Of a stretch of 5,388 nucleotides of DNA, positions 1 to 5,368 are shown one piece after another (within the stretch, counting starts at the first letter, position 1; every line of letters starts with the position of its first letter). A program made the translations under genes and the position numbers. The notes beneath the pieces were generated by a model. That model saw nothing but the letters and a program-made list of their open reading frames with translations. It was not told the origin of the DNA and did not search any database. Source of the stretch: Deltaproteobacteria bacterium (GTDB lineage: Bacteria > Desulfobacterota > DSM-4660 > Desulfatiglandales > HGW-15); assembly GCA_019307805.1 (NCBI GenBank), contig JAFDIX010000285.1, forward strand, positions 1-5,388. The letters are read 5' to 3'.

Positions 1-117
1 CCTCATCCCATTCAAGAATGAGCACCCTAAGAAATCCGTCCCTATCATTCCATAAAGCGACATCCCCCTCAACAGAACCCCGCCTGCTAAAACAGAAAGA
101 AAAAATGCAAAAAAGCT

Positions 118-147
118 TTGACAGGAAATACTACATTGTGGGAATAT
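118..147 (+). promoter_or_regulatory. Putative promoter of the HdrDE-like operon
   Basis: A perfect TTGACA hexamer lies at 118-123. No consensus -10 box sits at exactly 17 bases, but GAATAT at 142-147 (18-base spacing) is preceded by TG one base upstream (139-140), an extended -10 arrangement. Transcription would begin near 154, leaving a leader of about 60 bases before the ATG at 214. The spacer is occupied by the operator-like box at 128-144, so a protein bound there should block polymerase. This is a motif reading only; no start site is known. Confidence 0.5.
128..144 (+). promoter_or_regulatory. Operator-like box, imperfect copy of the regulator's palindrome
   Basis: The 17 bases ATACTACATTGTGGGAA match CTACCACATTGTGGTAG (2914-2930) at 13 of 17 positions, including an unbroken 9-base run ACATTGTGG. 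Each copy starts 3-4 bases after a TTGACA hexamer and overlaps the proposed -10 region. The left arm here is degenerate (CTACA instead of CCACA), so the box is less symmetric than the regulator's own. I infer a binding site for the HTH regulator encoded at 2980-3363. Confidence 0.5.
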
Positions 148-213
148 ATATCAAATTACTCTGCTATACCCTTTGGCACTCATACACTCTGTTAGTAGGA
201 TATTTCTTTTATT

Positions 214-1929
214 ATGTTCTTCACGGTCAGCTTCTATATTGCCTTGGCCCTATTCGGGCTCGGGCTGCTTTTCAAAGTAAGTACCTGGTTCAGATCTACA
301 ATATGGACCGGCACAACACCCTTTTCCCCTTCCCAGAGAATCCTCCATGCCGTGAAAGGGATTTTCAAAACCCTTTTCAGCCCTAAATGTGGGATCCTTC
401 TCAAGGTCTTCCTGTGTGATGTCCTTGTCCAATGCAGAACGCTGAAGGAGAGCCGCCTGCGATGGGTCATGCACATGTGCATCTTTTGGGGTTTTATGCT
501 CCTGTTACTCCTACACGCCTTGGAGCAGACCATCACGGCCTCCCTGTTCGCGGATTATGCGTCCACCCTCAACCCCTTTCTGTTCCTCAGGAGTCTGTTT
601 GGCCTCATGGTCATTGCGGGGCTGGCCATCGATCATTACGTCATGGCTATCCTTGCAGTTGTCATGATTTCGGGTTTTGCCCTGGAAGCCACTAAAATTG
701 GATCCCACTCTCTCTATCAGCAAATGGTTGAAGACTATGCGGATACGGATGACACCCGGGAGCTCCAGTCCCTGGAGAGCTTTTGGGTGGAAAAATTCGG
801 AGTCGTATCACCCCGGGTAAAGGGCCCTTTTGAAGAAGAGCTGTTGGCCCAGGGCGGAGAAATCCACGAAATGAGCTGTGCCGCCTGCCATTCCCGCCCC
901 CAATGGGCGCCATTGAGCTATGGTTTGGCAATGGTGATCAAGCCCTTTGCCCTTACTTTGGATACCCTCAACATCCCCGTCATTTTATGGTACATCCATT
1001 TCCTGGCCTGCTTTATCGGTCTGGCCTATCTCCCCTTCAGCCGCATGTTCCATATCATGGCAAGCCCGCTGAGCCTCCTGGCCAATGCAGTCATGGACCG
1101 GGAAACGTCCCACCCTGCCAATATTGCCACAAGACAAATACTGGAATTGGATGCCTGTACCCATTGCGGTACCTGCACCCAGGCGTGCGCGGTTGGGATT
1201 ACCTTTGAACGCATTCCCAATGTCAACATTCTTCCTTCAGAAAAAATAGCCTCTGTGGCGGCCCTGGTGGCGGGAAAAAAGCTCACGGATCAGGAACTGC
1301 TCCATATTCAGGAAGGGCTCTACCTTTGCTCCAACTGCTACAACTGTACGTTGGTTTGCCCGGTGGGCATCAACCTGCAGGATCTTTGGTTTAACGTCAG
1401 GGAGGCCCTTCTGGAAAAAGGACTGCCGGCGTTGCTCTTGCTCTCCCCATTTTCCCTCTATCGGGGATTGCGACGTGATAGTATCGATCCACGGCAATAC
1501 ATCGAACCCCGGCAAAGAGCAGAGAAGGCCTTTGATGATCAGTGCAAGTCTTTGGATAGCTATGGGAGCCCCATTGATATACGGTCCCTGGACAAGGACT
1601 TTAAAAAAACTCTCCAGGGGTCCCCTCGAGGCGACAGCCTCTCTTACTGTTTTACCTGTATGACCTGTTCCTCATCATGCCCCGTGGTTTTGAACTATGA
1701 CAATGGGTCTGGATCCCTGGACCTTCTGCCCCATCAGATCATACATGCCGCTACACTGGGAATCAGAGATCCTATCTATAGATCCCGAATGCTCTGGAGG
1801 TGTCTTGGCTGCTACCAGTGCCAGGAGAATTGTCCCCAGAAGGTGCGGGTGGCGGATATTCTTTTTCAACTCAAAAACATGGCCATGGAACACATAAAAC
1901 CAAGAATCCAAGATCCTGAACAGGAATGA
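214..1929 (+). CDS. HdrDE-like membrane oxidoreductase subunit: cytochrome b, heme c motif and two bi-cluster ferredoxin domains
   Basis: This 571-residue protein probably moves electrons between the membrane quinone pool or a periplasmic carrier and a cytoplasmic heterodisulfide reductase-like site. Likely membrane segments are 4-20, 84-103, 123-139, 142-158 and 252-273. His87, His101, His262 and His280 are candidate heme b ligands; the 18-residue gap between the last two equals that of the helix V ligands in NarI. Residues 21-83 are strongly basic (cytoplasmic). The acidic loop 159-251 should be periplasmic and contains a CxxCH heme c motif (C222-H226). The cytoplasmic tail carries four CxxCxxCxxxC motifs: C315-C325, C372-C382, C479-C489 and C530-C540, implying four [4Fe-4S] clusters. 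The catalytic CCG subunit follows 4 bases downstream. The start is the first ATG after an in-frame TAG (196-198); its AGGA lies 13 bases upstream, so the ribosome site is weak. The family is clear, but the physiological substrate is not. Confidence 0.88.
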   Translation: MFFTVSFYIALALFGLGLLFKVSTWFRSTIWTGTTPFSPSQRILHAVKGIFKTLFSPKCGILLKVFLCDVLVQCRTLKESRLRWVMHMCIFWGFMLLLLLHALEQTITASLFADYASTLNPFLFLRSLFGLMVIAGLAIDHYVMAILAVVMISGFALEATKIGSHSLYQQMVEDYADTDDTRELQSLESFWVEKFGVVSPRVKGPFEEELLAQGGEIHEMSCAACHSRPQWAPLSYGLAMVIKPFALTLDTLNIPVILWYIHFLACFIGLAYLPFSRMFHIMASPLSLLANAVMDRETSHPANIATRQILELDACTHCGTCTQACAVGITFERIPNVNILPSEKIASVAALVAGKKLTDQELLHIQEGLYLCSNCYNCTLVCPVGINLQDLWFNVREALLEKGLPALLLLSPFSLYRGLRRDSIDPRQYIEPRQRAEKAFDDQCKSLDSYGSPIDIRSLDKDFKKTLQGSPRGDSLSYCFTCMTCSSSCPVVLNYDNGSGSLDLLPHQIIHAATLGIRDPIYRSRMLWRCLGCYQCQENCPQKVRVADILFQLKNMAMEHIKPRIQDPEQE

Positions 1930-1933
1930 AAAA

Positions 1934-2803
1934 ATGAAGTACGCCATCCAACGCTGTTGCACAACACCTGTTGTTCTCAAACAGTATGAGACCTCCACCA
2001 ATGCGGTCTTGAAACATCTCGGGGTTGAATTTGTGGATATCAAGGAGTTCAATTGCTGTGGATACCCACTGAAAAACATTGACAACAAGGCCCACATGCT
2101 CTGCTCAGCCAGAAACCTGGCCCTGGCTGAAAGGGAAAACCTTGACATTTTGACCTTTTGTAACTGCTGTTTCGGTACCTTAAAGCGTGTGAACTATTAT
2201 TTGGGTGAAGAGGCTCCCCTCAGGGAAGAGATCAACCGCGCACTTGCAGGAGATGGATTGAAATACCAGGGCGGGGTCCGGGTGAGACACCTCCTGGAGG
2301 TCCTCTATGAAGACATCGGTGTGGATGTTATCAGAGAAAGGTGCGTGAAAAACTTTTCAGGGCTCAAAATAGCCACCCACTACGGTTGCCACATCCTACG
2401 TCCCAGGGAGATCATTCAATTTGACAACCCCATCGCTCCCACCATCTTTGATAATCTCGTCCAACTGACAGGGGCCGATAGCATCCCCTGGTCAAGAAAG
2501 CTGGATTGTTGCGGGTCGGCCATATGGGGAATTGATGATACGCTCTCTATGGACCTCGTCGAAAAAAAAGTCTCTGATGCCAGGCGATCCGGGGCGGATT
2601 ACCTGTGCACAGCCTGTCCCTATTGCCAGTTGCAATTTGACACGGTGCAGAAGATCCTTGTCTCAGAAAGGGATGAAGTGCAACCGGTTCCTTCCATCCT
2701 GTTCACCCAGCTTTTGGGACTTTGTCTGGGTCTGGATGATCAGGCCCTGGGTTTGGAGCAGAATACGCTGGACGTAACGGGCATCACAAAATTTCTGCAG
2801 TGA
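1934..2803 (+). CDS. HdrB-type CCG-domain protein, catalytic subunit of the HdrDE-like complex
   Basis: This 289-residue soluble protein matches the HdrB / HdrD C-terminal family, in which CCG motifs bind noncubane [4Fe-4S] clusters that reduce disulfides. Both motifs are complete. The first is C9, C41-C42 and C76-C79 (CX31CCX33CXXC). The second is C152, C192-C193 and C225-C228 (CX39CCX31CXXC), with an extra C231. The N-terminal cysteine sits in IQRCC, so C8 could replace C9. The ATG lies 4 bases after the previous stop and uses AGGA (1922-1925) within the end of the upstream gene, so the two are almost certainly co-translated. With the preceding membrane protein it rebuilds the HdrE-HdrD layout of membrane heterodisulfide reductase. 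Sulfate reducers are not known to use CoM-S-S-CoB, so the true substrate (a thiol-disulfide, a DsrC-like protein or another) is unknown. SdhE/TfrB-type CCG roles cannot be excluded, but the Fe-S/cytochrome b partner argues for an Hdr-like complex. Confidence 0.9.
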   Translation: MKYAIQRCCTTPVVLKQYETSTNAVLKHLGVEFVDIKEFNCCGYPLKNIDNKAHMLCSARNLALAERENLDILTFCNCCFGTLKRVNYYLGEEAPLREEINRALAGDGLKYQGGVRVRHLLEVLYEDIGVDVIRERCVKNFSGLKIATHYGCHILRPREIIQFDNPIAPTIFDNLVQLTGADSIPWSRKLDCCGSAIWGIDDTLSMDLVEKKVSDARRSGADYLCTACPYCQLQFDTVQKILVSERDEVQPVPSILFTQLLGLCLGLDDQALGLEQNTLDVTGITKFLQ

Positions 2804-2904
2804 CACCTTTTCCTGTATTTGTATGCATCTCCTATTTTCTTTTCCCATAAAGTTCACCTCCTGGTCTTCCTGAATAAAAAAAGCAAAAAATCGCTATTTT
2901 ATTG

Positions 2905-2933
2905 TTGACACGTCTACCACATTGTGGTAGTTC
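2905..2933 (+). promoter_or_regulatory. Putative promoter of the two-CW regulator
   Basis: A perfect TTGACA occurs at 2905-2910. At 17-base spacing lies TAGTTC (2928-2933), a poor -10 hexamer but preceded by TG at 2925-2926 in the extended -10 position, as in the promoter at 118-147. A leader of about 40 bases would separate the start site from the TTG codon at 2980. The gap after the CCG gene (2804-2904) shows only a weak AT-rich stem (2873-2879 with 2897-2903) and no clear terminator, so read-through from upstream is possible. Confidence 0.5.
2914..2930 (+). promoter_or_regulatory. Perfect 17-bp palindromic operator
   Basis: CTACCACATTGTGGTAG has two perfect 8-base arms around a single central base. 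It lies between the TTGACA hexamer and the HTH gene and covers the spacer and the start of the -10 region, the usual place for an autorepressor site. A dimer of the downstream XRE protein is the obvious candidate to bind it. A related copy lies at 128-144. Confidence 0.65.
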
Positions 2934-2979
2934 TGTTTATTCGTTACGTCCTCCTGAGGACAAAAAACGGGAGTTCCCT

Positions 2980-3363
2980 TTGGAAAGCAAAGAGTTTCTG
3001 GCCCTGCGCAAACGACTCAACAAGACCCAGAGCCAGATGGCACAACTGTTGGGGTCTTCTTTAAAGGCGATACACAGTTATGAGCAGGGGTGGAGGAAAA
3101 TTCCGGTTCATGCAGAACGTCAGATTCTATTTCTTGCCTCCCGACTGACAGGGGGAGAAAAGGGGCGAAAACCCTGCTGGACCATTAAAAAATGCCCCAC
3201 TGAACGGAAGAAACAATGTCCAGCGTGGGAGTTTCATTCCGGGACCCTTTGCTGGTTCATCAACGGGACCATTTGCGATGGCGGGGTTCAAAAGGATTGG
3301 CACGAAAAGATGAAGATATGCAGGTCCTGCGAGGTTTTGGGATCATTCTTTACGACCCCCTAG
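2980..3363 (+). CDS. XRE-family HTH regulator with C-terminal two-CW cysteine domain
   Basis: This is a 127-residue DNA-binding protein. Residues 4-56 form a helix-turn-helix resembling the MqsA/XRE type (LRKRLNKTQSQMAQLLGSSL, then AIHSYEQGWRKIP). Residues 64-120 form a compact domain with two Cys-Trp pairs (C66-W67, C91-W92) plus C72, C80, C99, C114 and C117. I recognise this as the two-CW domain found in many anaerobic deltaproteobacterial proteins. Seven cysteines suggest metal, Fe-S or redox sensing, but no function is established from sequence. I chose TTG at 2980 because it has GGGAG at 2969-2973 and sits downstream of the promoter and operator. A TTG at 2902 would place the promoter inside the gene and add 26 residues that do not look like protein. 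It probably represses itself through the palindrome at 2914-2930 and may also control the operon starting at 214. Confidence 0.82.
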   Translation: MESKEFLALRKRLNKTQSQMAQLLGSSLKAIHSYEQGWRKIPVHAERQILFLASRLTGGEKGRKPCWTIKKCPTERKKQCPAWEFHSGTLCWFINGTICDGGVQKDWHEKMKICRSCEVLGSFFTTP

Positions 3364-3371
3364 GGGGGTCG
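3353..3371 (+). terminator. Hairpin around the regulator's stop codon, possible weak terminator
   Basis: CGACCCCC (3353-3360) pairs perfectly with GGGGGTCG (3364-3371), leaving the TAG stop codon (3361-3363) as the 3-base loop. The stem is GC-rich and placed where a terminator belongs, but no T-run follows directly; the nearest run of seven T is at 3411-3417. It may instead act in termination by another mechanism or in protecting the mRNA 3' end. Confidence 0.4.
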
Positions 3372-3441
3372 ATCGGTTCACTTTAATCAATGAGGGTTCG
3401 AGAATGACTGTTTTTTTGACCAATATGTGTTCCTGATTCCA

Positions 3442-3483
3442 GTTGCCTTTCTGCGCCCGGCGCATGAGATCACAGAAGGCAAC
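3442..3483 (+). repeat. Inverted repeat / hairpin 1
   Basis: GTTGCCTTTCTG (3442-3453) pairs with CAGAAGGCAAC (3473-3483) over 11 base pairs with one bulged T. The 19-base loop contains a smaller TGCG/CGCA self-complementary patch at its 5' side. It is separated by 4 bases from the next hairpin, so the two may be one structured element. Confidence 0.65.
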
Positions 3484-3487
3484 ACCC

Positions 3488-3524
3488 ATTGAGCTGGATT
3501 CTCGAATTGAGAATCCGGCTCAAT
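3488..3524 (+). repeat. Inverted repeat / hairpin 2 (16-bp stem)
   Basis: ATTGAGCTGGATTCTC (3488-3503) pairs with GAGAATCCGGCTCAAT (3509-3524) around the 5-base loop GAATT. The only non-Watson-Crick pair is T3495 with G3517, which in RNA is an allowed G-U pair. That pattern is more natural for a structure acting as RNA from this strand. No T-run follows, so it is not an ordinary intrinsic terminator. Confidence 0.75.
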
Positions 3525-3542
3525 TGGTTAAGTTCCAACGCG

Positions 3543-3563
3543 ATGCATCTCTTAGAGAAGCAT
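3543..3563 (+). repeat. Small imperfect hairpin 3
   Basis: ATGCATCTC (3543-3551) pairs with GAGAAGCAT (3555-3563) with one A-A mismatch and a TTA loop. It lies 18 bases after hairpin 2 and could be part of the same leader structure or simply chance. Confidence 0.35.
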
Positions 3564-3693
3564 AAGAAAAAGAGTCTAATAATATTCTACAGAGTTTTCC
3601 TGAAAGGCAGGTGGTGGTGATGCTATGGATAATGAGTAATCCTGTAAATGGCCTGGAGTATCCCAACGAAAACCATCCATACAGGAGTGTAAA

Positions 3694-4902
3694 ATGGCAA
3701 AGACCATAAAAGAAATCAACGAACGGATCAAACAAGGAAAGGCCGTGGTGGTTACGGCCGAAGAGATTATAGACATCGTAGAAGAGAAGGGCGCAAAAAA
3801 GGCGGCCCAGGAGGTGGATGTGGTGACGACCGGCACCTTTGGGCCCATGTGTTCATCCGGGGCCTACCTCAATACAGGGCACTCCACTCCCAAGATCAAG
3901 CTCGGGGGCGGCAATGCCACCTTGAACGATGTGCCGGTCTACACCGGGTTTGCAGCAGTGGACGTCTACCTTGGGGCAACCGCCGTACCGGATAGTGATC
4001 CTCGAAACAAAATCTATCCCGGAGAATTCAAATACGGTGGTGGCCATGTCATTGAGGAACTGGTGGCCGGAAAGGACGTAAAACTGGTGGCCACGGCCTA
4101 CGGGACAGACTGCTACCCCAGGAAGAATATTGAAACATGGATCAACTTGGCGGATGTCAATGAGGCGGTGCTTTTTAACCCCAGAAACTGTTACCAGAAC
4201 TACAACGTGGCCGTGAACCTTTCCGACAAAGCCATCTATACCTATATGGGGATGCTGAAGCCAAAGGTGGGAAATGCCAACTATTGCAGTGCCGGCCAGC
4301 TATCTCCCCTGCTGAATGATCCGAACTATCGGACCATTGGTATCGGTACTAGAATTTTCCTTGGGGGTGGCGAAGGGTATGTCGTATGGCAGGGGACCCA
4401 GCACAATCCCCTGATTCCGAGAAAAGAAAACGGCGTACCCCAGGCTCCGGCCGGCTCACTGGCCGTAATGGGAGACCTCAAGGGGATGCAGTCTGAATGG
4501 CTCTTGGGAACCACCATGTACGGGTACGGAACCACTATATCCGTTGGTATCGGCATACCCATTCCCATTTTGAATGAAGAAATATGCCAATCTGCTGCGG
4601 TGAAAGACGAAGAGATCTGGACCCAGATTGTCGACTACAGCGAGGCCTATCCCCAGGGAATAAAGGGAAGTCTGGGGGAAGCCAATTATGCGCAACTTCG
4701 GAAAGGGAAGATCACGGTGGAGGGAAAAGAGGTTCCCACGGGGGGGATCTCCAGCTATTACAAGGCAAAAAAGATCGCAACCCTCCTCAAGGAACGTATT
4801 ACAAAAGGTGATTTTCTGCTCACAGAGTCGGTCGCCTCTCTCCCCGATTCAGAGAGCGGATATACGTTCAAGCCCATGAAAGAAAGGCCCATTGAAAAAT
4901 GA
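3694..4902 (+). CDS. DUF39 (HcyBio) homocysteine biosynthesis protein
   Basis: This 402-residue cytoplasmic protein belongs to the DUF39/COG1900 family. In methanogens (Methanosarcina acetivorans MA1821) and Desulfovibrio, members of this family together with a NIL-ferredoxin convert aspartate semialdehyde and reduced sulfur to homocysteine, bypassing O-acetyl- or O-succinylhomoserine. Family features are visible: VTTGTFGPMCSSGAYLN near 44-60, the glycine-rich IKLGGG (68-73), GTDCYPRK (137-144), and IGIGTRIFLGGGEGYV (215-230). C53 and C140 fall where the catalytic or persulfide cysteines of the family are expected; C166, C198 and C298 are also present. There is no C-terminal CBS pair, unlike some archaeal members, so this looks like the short bacterial form. 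ATG 3694 has an excellent AGGAG at 3683-3687. The ferredoxin partner follows after 58 bases. The family assignment is firm; the exact sulfur donor here is not known. Confidence 0.93.
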   Translation: MAKTIKEINERIKQGKAVVVTAEEIIDIVEEKGAKKAAQEVDVVTTGTFGPMCSSGAYLNTGHSTPKIKLGGGNATLNDVPVYTGFAAVDVYLGATAVPDSDPRNKIYPGEFKYGGGHVIEELVAGKDVKLVATAYGTDCYPRKNIETWINLADVNEAVLFNPRNCYQNYNVAVNLSDKAIYTYMGMLKPKVGNANYCSAGQLSPLLNDPNYRTIGIGTRIFLGGGEGYVVWQGTQHNPLIPRKENGVPQAPAGSLAVMGDLKGMQSEWLLGTTMYGYGTTISVGIGIPIPILNEEICQSAAVKDEEIWTQIVDYSEAYPQGIKGSLGEANYAQLRKGKITVEGKEVPTGGISSYYKAKKIATLLKERITKGDFLLTESVASLPDSESGYTFKPMKERPIEK

Positions 4903-4911
4903 ACGCCATTT

Positions 4912-4945
4912 GAGGGGTATCGGGTGGATTCTCCCGATACCCCTC
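4912..4945 (+). repeat. Perfect 13-bp intercistronic hairpin
   Basis: GAGGGGTATCGGG (4912-4924) pairs without error with CCCGATACCCCTC (4933-4945) around an 8-base loop. It starts 9 bases after the DUF39 stop codon and ends 2 bases before the GGAGGA ribosome site of the ferredoxin gene. No T-run follows. The likely roles are mRNA 3'-end stabilisation of the upstream message or partial attenuation that sets the enzyme-to-ferredoxin ratio; both are inference. Confidence 0.8.
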
Positions 4946-4960
4946 TTGGAGGAAAAAAAG

Positions 4961-5368
4961 ATGACGACAAAAAAGATTGTGCTTCATTTTCCCAGTCACC
5001 TTGCAGATCAGCCCCTAGTATCCAGGCTGGTCCGGGACTATGCACTCGAGTTCAATATCTTGAAGGCCTACATCGATTCGGAAGAAGGAGGTCTTCTGGC
5101 ACTGGAATTGAGTGGCGAGGATGAAAACTACAAGAATGGGATCCAGTATTTGAAGGATGTGGGGGTAAAAGTACAACCCCTTTCCAAGGATATTACCCGC
5201 AATGAAGACAGGTGCGCCCACTGCAGTGTGTGTGTTCCTCTCTGTCCCACCGGTTCCTTTGAAGTGGACACTGTAACCGATGAAGTGCATTTCCATGATG
5301 ACAAATGCGTTGCATGCGGACTCTGTGTAAAGATATGTCCCCCCGGCGCCATGGAGATGTCCCTTTGA
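4961..5368 (+). CDS. NIL-domain ferredoxin with two [4Fe-4S] clusters, partner of DUF39 protein
   Basis: This is a 135-residue cytoplasmic protein. Residues 4-75 match the NIL domain, a small ligand-binding fold also found at the end of MetN methionine ABC transporter ATPases. Residues 80-133 form a bacterial-type ferredoxin: C85, C88, C91 and C95 followed by Pro, then C116, C119, C122 and C126 followed by Pro. The architecture is that of MA1822, shown genetically to work with the DUF39 protein MA1821 in homocysteine formation. It probably supplies electrons to reduce or release sulfur on the enzyme, with the NIL domain possibly sensing a sulfur amino acid. The ATG at 4961 is preceded by GGAGGA (4948-4953). 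A longer reading from TTG 4892 would translate through the hairpin and is unlikely. Confidence 0.93.
   Translation: MTTKKIVLHFPSHLADQPLVSRLVRDYALEFNILKAYIDSEEGGLLALELSGEDENYKNGIQYLKDVGVKVQPLSKDITRNEDRCAHCSVCVPLCPTGSFEVDTVTDEVHFHDDKCVACGLCVKICPPGAMEMSL

Larger units (their letters stand above)
3372..3693. other. Structured intergenic region ahead of the DUF39 gene
   Basis: About 320 bases with no convincing gene. It contains a T-run (3411-3417), two adjacent hairpins (3442-3483 and 3488-3524), an imperfect third hairpin (3543-3563), an AT-rich stretch with TAATAT at 3580-3585 that could be a -10 box without a recognisable -35, and a short possible leader ORF (3620-3709). I searched by eye for the conserved core sequences of SAM, cobalamin and glycine riboswitches and did not find them. 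Confidence 0.6.

Noticed and set aside
18..386. 122-codon + strand frame at the left end
   Set aside because: It overlaps 170 bases of the well-supported cytochrome b gene in another frame, shows no recognisable domain, has no good ribosome site, and spans the promoter at 118-147.
1675..2148. 157-codon minus-strand frame across the junction of the first two genes
   Set aside because: It is antisense to two genes with complete cysteine motifs, and its translation has no recognisable domain.
2663..2857. Minus-strand frame preceded by a good GGAGG sequence (complement of 2858-2864 region)
   Set aside because: The ribosome-site match is striking, but most of the frame is antisense to the end of the CCG gene, the product is low-complexity and unrecognised, and there is no promoter in view.
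2804..2904. Terminator after the CCG gene
   Set aside because: Only an AT-rich interrupted stem (2873-2879 with 2897-2903) is present, with no GC-rich core and no T-run; it is too weak to call.
2902..2979. Upstream TTG start for the HTH regulator
   Set aside because: It would put TTGACA and the palindrome inside the coding region; the added 26 residues do not resemble the family, and TTG 2980 has a better ribosome site.
3525..3693. Known riboswitch (SAM, cobalamin, glycine) ahead of the DUF39 gene
   Set aside because: None of the conserved core sequences I know for these classes was found by eye; a covariance model search would be decisive.
4892..4960. Upstream TTG start for the NIL-ferredoxin
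   Set aside because: The extension is translated from the intercistronic hairpin and ribosome site, whereas ATG 4961 has a strong GGAGGA and gives the usual NIL-domain N-terminus.
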